Shown here: piece by piece, positions 34,379-42,953 of the stretch
Layout: each line of letters opens with the position of its first letter
Position numbering within the stretch: position 1 is the stretch's first letter
Assembly: GCA_002428495.1 (NCBI GenBank)
Contig: DIWR01000013.1
Coordinates: 1-57,903, forward strand
Reading direction: 5' to 3'
Source of the DNA: Synergistaceae bacterium UBA6101
Lineage (GTDB): Bacteria; Synergistota; Synergistia; Synergistales; Synergistaceae
DNA length: 57,903 bases
Position numbers and translations under genes: made by a program
The notes under the pieces: generated by a model
The model's input: only the letters and a program-made list of their open reading frames with translations
Told to the model about the DNA's origin: nothing
The model's database searches: none

Positions 34379-35146
34379 ATGGCACAGCATTATGTTTATA
34401 GCTTCTATGCAGAACTTAGGGATTACAAGCCAAAAATTTGGCGGCGCTTTGAGATCAACGGTGAAAAGACAATGGCGGAACTTGGATACGCCATCATGTT
34501 GATGTTTGAAATGCAGGCAAGCCATTTGTTCTGCTTCAAGGAGAATACCAGAGACAACTTCCTTGCTTATATCAGGACGATTTACCCTGATGAGGAAAAA
34601 TTTAACACATTTATTGAAAAGCTTTCAATGGATGAATTCTTGAAGAACACCCGTTACGAGCTGCCGAGCCAAGATATGTTTATTCCAGATGATGAGTCCT
34701 TAATTGAGGCCGATACGATAAAGCTGAGTAATGTGACAAATCGCCCCGGCTGGAAAGCCACATTCGAATATGACTACGGTGACGGATGGGAAATTGATCT
34801 GACCCTTGAAGAGTGCGAAAAGCGCGAGGTCTCACTGACAACATTGCCCCGCGTACTTGAAGGTGAAGGCTTTGGCATTATTGAGGACGTAGGCGGCGTC
34901 GGAGGACTTGAAAATCTTGCGAAGGTCCTCAAAAAGGGTAAGGGCAAAGAATACAAAGAATTCTGCGATTGGCTGGGCTCTACTTCGCTTGACCTGGAGG
35001 CATTTGATATTGACGACATGAACTTCCGCCTGAAAAAACTGCTCCGGGTGTACAGGGAGTGTTATGAATACGATTACGAACCCACTCCCAAATCCCTTAG
35101 TCTCCTTTTAAGAGAGTACCAGGGCAAAGGAGCAAGGGGATACTGA
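34379..35146 (+). CDS. Plasmid pRiA4b ORF-3-like family protein
   Basis: A protein of about 255 residues with the PRiA4_ORF3 domain: AELRDYKPKIWRRFEINGEK near the start, the FEYDYGDGWEIDLTLEE core near residue 130, and EGFGIIEDVGGVGG near 165. The domain is common on plasmids and mobile elements but has no established biochemical role. The frame is open from 34280, but the ATG at 34379 has CGGAGG 9 nt upstream and matches where the domain begins. No operon partner is seen. Confidence 0.85.
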   Translation: MAQHYVYSFYAELRDYKPKIWRRFEINGEKTMAELGYAIMLMFEMQASHLFCFKENTRDNFLAYIRTIYPDEEKFNTFIEKLSMDEFLKNTRYELPSQDMFIPDDESLIEADTIKLSNVTNRPGWKATFEYDYGDGWEIDLTLEECEKREVSLTTLPRVLEGEGFGIIEDVGGVGGLENLAKVLKKGKGKEYKEFCDWLGSTSLDLEAFDIDDMNFRLKKLLRVYRECYEYDYEPTPKSLSLLLREYQGKGARGY

Positions 35147-35535
35147 TCGAGGATAAAGGCAGGCGGGAAATGGATCCGCCTAGCAAGCAATTGGCAAACA
35201 GTTGTAAATGCAGGCGGAGACTGTATCCGCCGCGAGTCGGTGGGTTAGGACAGAGGACAAAGGCTGGTTCGCAGATCAAGGACACACCAGAAAGACTGGA
35301 GGTGCTATAAAACCCAAGACACTGGTTCCCCGATGGAAGCACTCGGGGACGACAGATGGGAAGCTGAGGTTCTACCGACTGCTTAGCTACTGTTAGGACC
35401 CAATTCACCGCGACCGGGCTTGTCGCAAATTCTCCACGATGCGAAGCGATGCAAATTCTCCACGAGTGTATTTCTCGTAAATTCACCGGCTGACGGAGTC
35501 AGGCAAATTATCCGCGGTTTGAAAAACTGCAGCTT
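35147..35535. repeat. Repeat spacer containing the clearest 26-nt-period hairpin array
   Basis: Bases 35150-35235 hold GCAAGC-type units. A REP-like TCCCCGA/TCGGGGA hairpin lies near 35328-35350, followed by a GCTTAGC unit. Then comes the array at 35401-35530 (separate entry). No gene is seen before the small membrane protein that converges from the right. Confidence 0.7.
35401..35530 (+). repeat. Five-unit array of 9-nt linkers and 17-nt hairpins, exact 26-nt period
   Basis: Linkers CAATTCACC, AAATTCTCC, AAATTCTCC, AAATTCACC and AAATTATCC begin at 35401, 35427, 35453, 35479 and 35505. The 17-nt segments after them differ in sequence, but four of five fold on themselves: GCGAC/GTCGC, ACGAG/CTCGT, CTGAC/GTCAG and GCGGTTT/AAACTGC (one G-T pair). 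The second segment (35436-35452) does not fold well. Confidence 0.85.
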
Positions 35536-35712
35536 TTAGGAGGTTTTCTTCTTATAGAGGACAAGAAACAATGCCGTGACAGAGAGAAGCATCAGGCCGG
35601 TCATGTAGGGTGCGGGCATTTGAACTGAGGCCTGTCCTCCTGCCTTGAAGCTGAAAGGCGTTTTGCCGCGCCCGCCGGGGGTGCCAATGCTCAAGCTTTT
35701 TTTGCCTTTCAT
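35536..35712 (-). CDS. Small single-span membrane protein, unrecognised
   Basis: A 58-residue open frame with a strong ribosome-binding site: GAGGAGGG lies 6 nt before the ATG at 35712. The first 30 residues are polar and rich in glycine and lysine (MKGKKSLSIGTPGGRGKTPF). A hydrophobic helix follows (MTGLMLLSVTALFLVLY, about residues 37-53), ending in KKKTS, which suggests an N-out or tail-type anchor with positive charges at the end. I do not recognise a family. Neighbours are a repeat array and the copB gene 133 bp upstream on the same strand, so a link to copper export is possible but unsupported. Confidence 0.6.
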   Translation of the reverse strand: MKGKKSLSIGTPGGRGKTPFSFKAGGQASVQMPAPYMTGLMLLSVTALFLVLYKKKTS

Positions 35713-35845
35713 CGCATTCCCTCCTCAAAGGTCCGCCCGTACCAATCGCGGCTCGTTTCCAGTACTGATCGTTTCGTTAAGATGAACATCTTCTTTCATT
35801 CGGTGATGATGATGAAATTTTTCATATGCAACTGAAATAAAGGAT

Positions 35846-38041
35846 CTAATCGATCTTTAGCAATCTGGCATTGACTGCACAAATGATCGTACTCAGAGAC
35901 ATAACTGCAGCTCCTATAGCCGGTGTAATGACAAAACCCCGGCTTACCAGAACACCTGCCGCCAATGGAATTGCGATGATGTTATAACCGGCAGCCCAGA
36001 TCAGGTTCTCGATGGTTTTACGATAAGTTGCTTTAGAAAGCTTGATAATGTTCAATACATCCTTGGGATCACTGTTCACCAGAATGACATCGGCAGTTTC
36101 CATGGCTACGTCGGTCCCGGCTCCGATGGCAATGCCAAGGTCAGCTGTGGCCAGCGCCGGAGCATCATTGATGCCGTCTCCTACCATTGCAACTTTCATA
36201 TTGCCCTTCTGAAGCTCCTGAACCTTTTTCGATTTTTGATCCGGAAGGACCTGAGCAAATACCTTGGAAAGCCCCAGTTCTCCTCCCACATAGTCGGCCA
36301 CCTTCTGATTGTCTCCGGTCATCATGATGGATTCGATGCCCAATTTCTTAAGCTTGGAAATGATGCTCTTGGAAGATTCCCTGATGATATCTGCAACAGC
36401 GACCATCCCAAGCAGTTTATCCTCATCCAGTACGAATACAACTGTTTTTCCCTGAGATGCCAATTTATCAAACATATCCTCGTTAAAGGCAATATTTCGT
36501 TTTTTTACTTCACCGGGACTGAGGATATAGTAGGTTTTTCCATCGAGGTCAGCACTTAGACCGGCTCCGGTCAGGTTTTCAAAATTGGTTACTTTTTCAG
36601 GCTTGAAGCCCTTGGCTGCTGCCCCCTTGACGATACCCACTGCAATAGGATGGTCGGATTGGCTTTCCAGTGATCCAGCAATCCTTAGCAGAGCCTCTTC
36701 AGAAATTCCTGGCTGAGTAACAATTTCGGTGATCCCGAACTCACCCATGGTCAGAGTACCTGTCTTATCAAATACTATCCGGTTGGTGTTTCTGGCTTCT
36801 TCAAATTGACTGCGGTTACGGATCAATAAGCCGTTTCTGGCTGCAATGGATGTAGATACCGCATTGACCAGCGGTACTGCCAGCCCCAGGGCATGCGGAC
36901 AAGCAATGACCAGGACCGTTACCATCCGTTCAAGTGCAAAGGCAACGTTTCCCGTTGAAAACCAATAAACGAATGTTATGATACCTGCTGCAACTGCAAT
37001 GTAGAACAGCCAGCCCGCAGCTCTCTCTGCCAACCCCTGTGTTTTGGACTTCTGAGCCTGTGCGTCCTGAACCGTCTTGATCACCTGAGCAAGATAGGTT
37101 TCATCCCCAAGGCGCTCAACCTCAACGGTGATAACACCATTGCCGTTGACTGACCCGCCGATGACCTGCATGCCCACAGTTTTTTCAACAGGTACAGATT
37201 CTCCGGTCAGCATTGATTCATTTAGACTGGAGAAACCTTCCACAACCCGTGCATCCGTCGGCACCTTTTCACCGGATTTAACCATTATGCGGTCTCCGGG
37301 AACCAGTTCCTTTATGCTGACTTCAGTAATATTGCCATGCCCGTCCAGCTTGTGGGCTGTTTCCGGCATGAGCTTGACCAGCTCTTCCAAGGCTTTGGAT
37401 GCTCCCATCTGGGATTTCATCTCGATCCAATGACCCAGCAGCATGATCAGTATCAACGTTGATAGCTCAAAGTAGAATTCTGAGCCCACCAGGATAAAGG
37501 TGGTCAGCGTACTATAGACGTAGGCCGTGACGATTGCCAATGTTATCAGCATCATCATTCCAAGCTTCCTGGTTTTAATTTCTTCAAGTGCCCCCTTCAG
37601 AAAAGGGACGCCTCCATAGAAAAAAACGATGCTGGACAGAACAAACAGGATGATCTTGGATCCTGGGAATTCCAGGTGATATCCGAACAACATCTGTATC
37701 ATCGAAGACAGTATCACTATCGGAATGCTCAACATCAATACTACCCAGAAGCGCCTTTTAAAATCGGCGATCATCCCTTCATGATGTCCGGCGTGGCCAC
37801 CATGTCCTCCTTGCGTACTGTGATTGTGATCCATGGCACCATGCCCCATTTTTGTGTGGTCCATATTCGAATGGTCCATTTTTGTGTGATCCATCTTCGA
37901 GTGGTCCATTTTTGAATGATCCATCGCTGTGTGATCTGTTGGTTTCTGAGCAGAAACATCATGTTTCATTTGATGATGTTCATGCTTTGTTTCGGTTTCG
38001 GAATGAACCGGAGTGTTAATTGATTTTTTTTCGTTATCCAT
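35846..38041 (-). CDS. copB: Copper-translocating P-type ATPase, CopB type, with His/Met-rich N-terminus
   Basis: A P1B-3 ATPase of about 731 residues. The metal motif in the sixth helix is CPH (ACPHALGLAVPL), typical of CopB, rather than the CPC of CopA. Other motifs are LTGESVPVEK, DKTGTLTMGE (phosphorylated Asp) and MVGDGINDAPAL. Instead of a CxxC domain the N-terminus has repeated Met-Asp-His units (MDHSKMDHTK and similar, about eight between residues 35 and 75), probably metal-binding. The longest frame starts at 38107, but the ATG at 38041 with GGAAG upstream avoids a long overlap with the XRE gene. Eight bases still overlap, which suggests translational coupling. Confidence 0.93.
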   Translation of the reverse strand: MDNEKKSINTPVHSETETKHEHHQMKHDVSAQKPTDHTAMDHSKMDHSKMDHTKMDHSNMDHTKMGHGAMDHNHSTQGGHGGHAGHHEGMIADFKRRFWVVLMLSIPIVILSSMIQMLFGYHLEFPGSKIILFVLSSIVFFYGGVPFLKGALEEIKTRKLGMMMLITLAIVTAYVYSTLTTFILVGSEFYFELSTLILIMLLGHWIEMKSQMGASKALEELVKLMPETAHKLDGHGNITEVSIKELVPGDRIMVKSGEKVPTDARVVEGFSSLNESMLTGESVPVEKTVGMQVIGGSVNGNGVITVEVERLGDETYLAQVIKTVQDAQAQKSKTQGLAERAAGWLFYIAVAAGIITFVYWFSTGNVAFALERMVTVLVIACPHALGLAVPLVNAVSTSIAARNGLLIRNRSQFEEARNTNRIVFDKTGTLTMGEFGITEIVTQPGISEEALLRIAGSLESQSDHPIAVGIVKGAAAKGFKPEKVTNFENLTGAGLSADLDGKTYYILSPGEVKKRNIAFNEDMFDKLASQGKTVVFVLDEDKLLGMVAVADIIRESSKSIISKLKKLGIESIMMTGDNQKVADYVGGELGLSKVFAQVLPDQKSKKVQELQKGNMKVAMVGDGINDAPALATADLGIAIGAGTDVAMETADVILVNSDPKDVLNIIKLSKATYRKTIENLIWAAGYNIIAIPLAAGVLVSRGFVITPAIGAAVMSLSTIICAVNARLLKID

Positions 38042-38279
38042 GTATTTGCTTCCTTTCTTCTGCCGCAGCGGGAACCAGTTCCATAATGTCTTCAAAACGG
38101 ACCCCAAGCGCAGAGCATATTTTTATGAGGACTTCCATGCTGACATTTTCATTCCTTGAAAGCTTTGAGACCGAAGAAGGGCTGATACCAGCGGCAGCCT
38201 GCAGATCCTTTTTTTTCATATCACGGTCGATCAGCAGTTTCCAAAGCCTTTTATAGCTGACTGTCATCTGTTTGGTCAT
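38034..38279 (-). CDS. XRE-family transcriptional regulator upstream of copB
   Basis: An 81-residue helix-turn-helix protein, close to a single domain: LWKLLIDRDMKKKDLQAAAG, then SPSSVSKLSRNENVSMEVLI, IKICSALGVRFEDIMEL. Its stop overlaps the copB start, so the two are one transcript. No metal-binding cysteine or histidine cluster is visible, so if it controls copB it probably does not sense copper itself. A palindrome over its promoter is a candidate binding site for itself. Confidence 0.88.
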   Translation of the reverse strand: MTKQMTVSYKRLWKLLIDRDMKKKDLQAAAGISPSSVSKLSRNENVSMEVLIKICSALGVRFEDIMELVPAAAEERKQIHG

Positions 38280-38310
38280 TGCTTCACCCCGCTGAAATAA
38301 TTGTATTTTT

Positions 38311-38340
38311 ATTATAGCAGTAAAACTTCAAGTTTGAAGT
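38311..38340 (-). promoter_or_regulatory. Promoter and operator-like palindrome of the XRE-copB operon
   Basis: On the minus strand TATAAT (38316-38311) is preceded at 17 bp by CTTCAA, which lies inside the palindrome ACTTCAA-AC-TTGAAGT (38340-38325). Binding there would block the -35 box. Confidence 0.5.
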
Positions 38341-38884
38341 GTTTTATGTTTATAATTGAATATTTTAAGTGACATATTGCCGGTTTCAGTTGTTTTAAAA
38401 TGAGGAGTCAGATGAGTGGAAGTGGACCTTTATGTGGCCGTTTCCATTTTGGAAAAAACCAGTGATCTTGTTTGTGTGGGGAGCTAAAGATCGAACACAC
38501 AAGCAGTTCTTGTAAGCTGAAGCTTTTTATTTATGACGACAAAAGTTTAATAAAATACAGTAATAGTCAAAGTTAATAGGATCTGGATCCCGGCATCTCA
38601 GAACGCATTCAAAATAGTTCAGGCACTAAGGGTAATTTTACAAGTTTTCCTATTCGGAAAACAGTGCTCTCCTGACAACTGCATACCGGGAAGACGGTAG
38701 TGGCAGGTTCTTACGACTGCTTAGCCACTCTTAGCCATTGCTCAGCTATGTTTTTAAAACAACTGCTTCCCAACCGCTTCCCGGCGATGAAATCGCCACT
38801 TCACGCCAGACCATAAATATATCGGAATTGGGGCAGGTCGCGAGTGATGACGACGTGCTTTTGTTGTTTTAAAGCATAGTATGC
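38341..38884. repeat. Spacer with inverted long module and repeat debris
   Basis: Bases 38341-38580 show no feature I can name. From about 38590 to 38700 the long module also present at 1840 and 11829 is inverted (with TTTTCC/GGAAAA hairpin and CCGGGAAGACG). It is followed by GCTTAGC units (38708-38755), a GGCGAT gaa ATCGCC hairpin (38786-38800) and a 59-bp partial copy (38826-38884) of the palindromic element that follows. No gene is seen. Confidence 0.6.
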
Positions 38885-39136
38885 AATTGGGGCAGATCGG
38901 AGATCATAGCGACGCAACATGCGATGCTTCGAACCGAGGCGTATATGAATACGTTGAGGTGAAGGAACATCGTATGTTGTTAAGTCAGCGCCGCGAGATG
39001 CCCCAATTGCGGAATTGGGGCAGATCGGAGATCATAGCGACGCAACATGCAGCGGTTCAAGCGGAGGCGTATTGGGCATACGTTGACGCGCAGGACCGCA
39101 AATGTTGCTAAGCTAGGACCCCGAGATGCCCCAATT
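38885..39136. repeat. Two tandem 124-bp imperfect palindromes (ERIC-like size)
   Basis: Copies at 38885-39008 and 39013-39136 both begin AATTGGGGCAGATCGGAG and end TGCCCCAATT. Each folds into one long hairpin. Copy 1 pairs CAACATGCGATG (38915-38926) with CATCGTATGTTG (38968-38979). Copy 2 has different bases at the same place, GCGGTTC (39052-39058) with GGACCGC (39093-39099), plus GCAACAT with ATGTTGC. Pairing is kept although the sequence changed. The right end supplies the last codons of the P-type ATPase gene. Confidence 0.85.
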
Positions 39137-41803
39137 CCTGGCAATTTTGAGGAGTTCATCGGCAACCCATATAGTGGAGGCAACCAGAAAGATCATCATC
39201 CAGTCTCGCAGTGAAAGGCTTACTGTCTTGAAAAGCATATGTCCTATGGGACTCTGGACTGCTGCTATCTGCATAATTATCGCGCTGCCCACTCCCAGTA
39301 GGACCCAGTGGTTGGAGAAGAGACCCACGGAAAATACAGACTTCGTGGAGGAACGGGCGTTGAAGGCCTGGAACCACTGAAACGCTGCCAGGGTCGTAAA
39401 GGCTATTGTCCGTGCGTAGCTGAGGCCTCCGGTCTCATTTGAATACCAGAAGAGACCTATTGTGCCCAAGGTCATGACGGGAGTCAGGATGGCTATTCTC
39501 ATAAGGGCGACACGGTCGATGATGAACTCTTTGGGATCTCGCGGAGGCTGTTTCAGGATGTCGGCATGTCCCGGTTCCATACCCAAGGGGACTGTGCAGG
39601 TACCGTCTGTCACCAGATTGATCCACAGCAGCATGACAGCCGTAAGAGGCAGGTCAAGTCCGATGACCAGAGCCGCCACCAGGGTGAGGATCTCTCCGAG
39701 GTTGGTCGCAAGGAGGAAGTAGACCACACGCTGCAGGTTGTTGTAGATGACCCGCCCCTCTTCCACAGCCTGCACTATCGTTGCGAAGTTGTCATCCATC
39801 AGGATCATGTCTGCAGCCTCTTTCGCCACTTCCGTTCCCGTTATCCCCATGGCAACGCCGATGTCTGCTCCCTTTAGGGCAGGGGCATCGTTTACACCGT
39901 CGCCTGTCATTGCCACCACGTGTCCCTCTTCCTTGAGGGATTCCATGATCTTCAGTTTGTGAGCGGGTGTGACCCTGGCAAAAACGCCTCGTTCGAGCGC
40001 TGCCCGCGCAAGCTCATGTTTTTCCATACCATCTATTTCCCTGCCTGTTACTGCTTCCCCGCTGTCGGAAATGCCGACCGCCTTTGCTATGGCAAGCGCT
40101 GTTACAGCGTGGTCACCTGTTATCATGACAGGTCGGATCCCTGCGCCCTTTGCCTTTTTAACGGCCTCAATGCTTTCTTCCCGGGGCGGGTCCATCATTC
40201 CCCACAATCCTGCCAGCGTCAGTTTTTCTTCGGCTTCAGACCGATCCAGCTTTCCTTCGGTCCCGGAAATCTCCCGATAGGCGCCGGCCAGTACGCGAAG
40301 AGCCTCCGATGCCATTTTCTCACTATGTTCGGCTATCTCACTGCGGCGTTTGTCATCCAGTTCTACAGCCTCTCCATTTATGAGAACATGAGAACAGAAT
40401 TCCATGATACGCTCAGGGGCGCCTTTAACGAGGGCCGCATACGCGGTGCCGTTTTCATTCCTATGGAGGGTAGCCATGTATTTGCTGCTGCTTGAGAAAG
40501 GTATTTCCGAGAGTCGTTCCGCCTTCTCCGGAAGTCTTTCCAGGCCTGCTTTTTTTGCCGCAACGACCAGCGCACCGTCGCTTGGATTTCCTTCTACGGA
40601 CCATTGACCGTCTTTTTCCTTTAGAACGGCATTGTTGCAGTAAAGTCCGATTTCCAGCAGCCTGGTAAGATCACCTGTGTTATTTTTCTCCCCGTTTGCG
40701 GCCCTGATCTCGCCTTCAGGGGCATAGCCCTCGCCGCTTACATTGTATGTAACGCCTCCGGCCCAGATACTCCGGACCGTCATTTGATTCTTTGTAATTG
40801 TCCCGGTCTTGTCCGTGCATATCACGGTGGTAGAACCAAGGGTCTCCACGGCGGCCATGCGCCTGATGATGGCATTCTTTCCGGCCATGCGCTGTACACC
40901 CAGTGCCAGCGTAACGCTGATAACGGCGGGAAGTCCCTCCGGGATGGCAGAGACAGCAAGGGCCACGGAGAACATCAGCATATCCAGGATCTCATATCCG
41001 CGAAGCAGCCCCAGCCCAAAGACGCCCGCAGCAAATGCGATGCTCCCAATACCAAGGACCGTGCTAAGCTTGTTCATTTTCTTTTGCAGAGGTGTGTCTT
41101 CCCTGCCTGTGGTCCTTACCTCAGCTGCGATCCTGCCGATCTCGGTATTCATCCCCGTAGCCACTACGAGAGCCCGCCCTCGGCCTCCGGTCACGCTGGT
41201 GGACATTTGGACGATATTCTTCTGGTCAGCCAAAGGGATATCCTGTTCAAGTTTTTCAGTGGACTTGCCGACAGGCAGGGATTCACCCGTGAGAGCCGAT
41301 TCATCGACCTCGAGTTCCTCGGACCATGTGACCCTTGCAGTTGCGGCTACCCGGTTGCCAGTCTCAAGGATAAGGATGTCGCCTGGCACCACATCAGAAG
41401 CGTCGATCTCCTTAGTGTTTCCGTCCCTGATCACCCTTGCATGGGGAGATGTCATTCGGCGAAGTGCGTCAATCGCCCCTTCCGCCCTCCACTCCTGGAA
41501 AAATCCAAGCAATGTGTTGAGGACTATGACACCGGCGATGACAGCCGCATCTATAGCATGGCCTACAAAGAGAGAGAGGGCAGCGGCACCGGCCAGCAGG
41601 TAGATCAGCGGGTTGTTGACCTGACTGATCAGCATCATAAAAGGCCCCGCCCCCTCCTCGACCTCCAGCGAGTTCGGACCTGTCTCGGCAAGACGTTCTT
41701 TTGCCTGAGCCGAGGTAAGCCCCTCTTCGGAAACACCCTGCAATTTGAGCGCTTCCTCTGTCTCTATAGAGTGCCAATTGCCATCAAAAGTCTTATTATT
41801 CAT
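39113..41803 (-). CDS. Calcium-type (P2) cation-transporting ATPase
   Basis: An 896-residue P-type ATPase of the P2A/P2B group, which exports calcium or exchanges other cations. Motifs are an N-terminal cation ATPase domain (GVSEEGLTSAQAKERLAETG), LTGESLPVGK, the ion-site helix SAIPEGLPAVISVTLALGVQ, CTDKTGTITKNQMT (phosphorylated Asp), and MTGDGVNDAPALKGADIGVA. About ten membrane helices are expected. Start ATG at 41803 with GGAGGAG upstream. The last seven residues (NWGISGS) and the stop are encoded by the end of the adjacent palindromic repeat, so the native C-terminus was probably altered. Calcium specificity is likely from the IPEGLP helix but not certain. Confidence 0.92.
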   Translation of the reverse strand: MNNKTFDGNWHSIETEEALKLQGVSEEGLTSAQAKERLAETGPNSLEVEEGAGPFMMLISQVNNPLIYLLAGAAALSLFVGHAIDAAVIAGVIVLNTLLGFFQEWRAEGAIDALRRMTSPHARVIRDGNTKEIDASDVVPGDILILETGNRVAATARVTWSEELEVDESALTGESLPVGKSTEKLEQDIPLADQKNIVQMSTSVTGGRGRALVVATGMNTEIGRIAAEVRTTGREDTPLQKKMNKLSTVLGIGSIAFAAGVFGLGLLRGYEILDMLMFSVALAVSAIPEGLPAVISVTLALGVQRMAGKNAIIRRMAAVETLGSTTVICTDKTGTITKNQMTVRSIWAGGVTYNVSGEGYAPEGEIRAANGEKNNTGDLTRLLEIGLYCNNAVLKEKDGQWSVEGNPSDGALVVAAKKAGLERLPEKAERLSEIPFSSSSKYMATLHRNENGTAYAALVKGAPERIMEFCSHVLINGEAVELDDKRRSEIAEHSEKMASEALRVLAGAYREISGTEGKLDRSEAEEKLTLAGLWGMMDPPREESIEAVKKAKGAGIRPVMITGDHAVTALAIAKAVGISDSGEAVTGREIDGMEKHELARAALERGVFARVTPAHKLKIMESLKEEGHVVAMTGDGVNDAPALKGADIGVAMGITGTEVAKEAADMILMDDNFATIVQAVEEGRVIYNNLQRVVYFLLATNLGEILTLVAALVIGLDLPLTAVMLLWINLVTDGTCTVPLGMEPGHADILKQPPRDPKEFIIDRVALMRIAILTPVMTLGTIGLFWYSNETGGLSYARTIAFTTLAAFQWFQAFNARSSTKSVFSVGLFSNHWVLLGVGSAIIMQIAAVQSPIGHMLFKTVSLSLRDWMMIFLVASTIWVADELLKIARNWGISGS

Positions 41804-42067
41804 ATTCTCCTCCGCTCTTGTCTAAAAAACATGACACCAAAATGTTTATGAAAATCCTGCCAACAGGCAAGACCGCTTTGTCAAAAAAACTGCGGATCCC
41901 GCAAAGGGGATCAAATAGATAGTAAGGTATGGCAGAGTGGTCAGTCAAAGGTAATATGGCTTGAATATTCATGGTGACATGCGGGCTGAACAAGCCGCGC
42001 TTAGTCATCATTATGTGCTAAAATTGACAAATCAAAGGAACTATTAATTGAAAGGATGACCGTCTGA

Positions 42068-42907
42068 ATGAATCTTGACTTTTCTGCAGTGACAGAGTTT
42101 TTCGGCAGGCTGACTCTCTCGACCCTTCTTCCCGCCCTTATCTATCTAATTGCCGGTTTGGTGATCTCGAAACTGATACTTTCGGTTCTGAACAGAAGCC
42201 TGAACAAAACCAAGATAGATGTGACACTGCATAAATTCCTCATTACAGCAGTAAGACTGGTCCTGCATTTTATTGTCTTCATGATAGTAGCAGGCGCTCT
42301 AGGCATCCAGGTGACCTCTCTGGTCGCCATACTGAGCGTGGCAGGACTGGCCATATCGCTTTCAATACAGAATCTGCTGTCAAACGTTCTCTCCGGACTT
42401 ATGCTCCTTTCTATCAAACCCTTCAAAGTCGGAGACTATGTGGATGTTGGAGGAACAGGAGGGTTTATTAAAGAAATTGGTTTTGTCCATACAAAAATAC
42501 TCTCTTTCGAAAACATCATTATATATATTCCAAACAGTGACGTATCAAACGGTAAGATAATGAATTACAGTACAGAGAAAAAAAGACGTTTCAACCTTAA
42601 TTTTTCAGTCTCCTACGAATGTCCTCCTGAAAAGGTGCGCAAAACTTTGCTTGAATACGTTTCTTCTCACCCCCTCATTGATAAGGATCCTGCGCCTTTT
42701 GTAGCTGTAAGCAATTACAAAGAGAGCTCTATCGAATACGTCGTGAGGGCATGGTCAGACAGCAGTGTATACTGGGATGTTTATTGGGATATATACAACG
42801 GCCTGGATGATTTATTTAAGAAAAACGGCCTGATAATGACATACCCCCATCTCAACGTTCACATCGAAAATAAATCTTTAGAAGATCATAAAAATACCGC
42901 CCAGTAA
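42068..42907 (+). CDS. mscS: Small-conductance mechanosensitive channel (MscS family)
   Basis: A 279-residue MscS channel, which opens under membrane tension to release solutes during hypo-osmotic shock. Three membrane helices occupy the first 120 residues. The pore helix has the alanine/glycine pattern ILSVAGLAISLSIQNLLSNV and is followed by the beta domain start KPFKVGDYVDVGG. The cytoplasmic part (FSVSYECPPEKVRKTLLEYV) is complete. The start codon ATG at 42068 follows AAAGGATG at slightly long spacing. It stands alone between a divergent P-type ATPase and a convergent ABC operon. Confidence 0.94.
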   Translation: MNLDFSAVTEFFGRLTLSTLLPALIYLIAGLVISKLILSVLNRSLNKTKIDVTLHKFLITAVRLVLHFIVFMIVAGALGIQVTSLVAILSVAGLAISLSIQNLLSNVLSGLMLLSIKPFKVGDYVDVGGTGGFIKEIGFVHTKILSFENIIIYIPNSDVSNGKIMNYSTEKKRRFNLNFSVSYECPPEKVRKTLLEYVSSHPLIDKDPAPFVAVSNYKESSIEYVVRAWSDSSVYWDVYWDIYNGLDDLFKKNGLIMTYPHLNVHIENKSLEDHKNTAQ

Positions 42908-42923
42908 TACGGGCGGTATTTTT
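42891..42923. terminator. Terminator between mscS and the convergent ABC operon
   Basis: AAAATACCGCCC pairs with GGGCGGTATTTTT across an 8-nt loop. The stem starts inside the last mscS codons. A- and T-rich sides could also serve the opposite strand. Confidence 0.85.
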
Positions 42924-42953
42924 ATGTCTAATTATCTCTTATCAGACAAGATA

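Noticed and set aside
35401..35530. CRISPR array
   Set aside because: The regular period resembles CRISPR, but the constant part is only 9 nt, the variable parts fold on themselves, and no cas gene is present in the window.
38440..38500. IS end near GTGGACCTTTATGTGGCC
   Set aside because: The sequence recalls insertion-sequence ends, but no matching second end or transposase fragment could be found.
38885..39136. Integron attC sites
   Set aside because: Length, hairpin shape and a GTTAAGT resembling GTTRRRY suggested attC. The partner box does not fit the consensus in either copy, there is no integrase gene, and no cassette ORF lies between the copies.
38885..39136. Retron msr-msd RNA
   Set aside because: A long hairpin with inverted ends was considered, but no reverse transcriptase gene is present nearby.
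39920..40495. Other antisense ORFs opposite the ATPase and the ABC genes
   Set aside because: Composition is rich in Ser, Arg and Pro, there are no motifs or good ribosome-binding sites, and true genes are on the other strand.
40784..41851. Long antisense ORF (355 codons) opposite the P-type ATPase
   Set aside because: It lies fully opposite a gene with all P-type ATPase motifs, has no recognisable domains, and arises from codon bias of the real gene.
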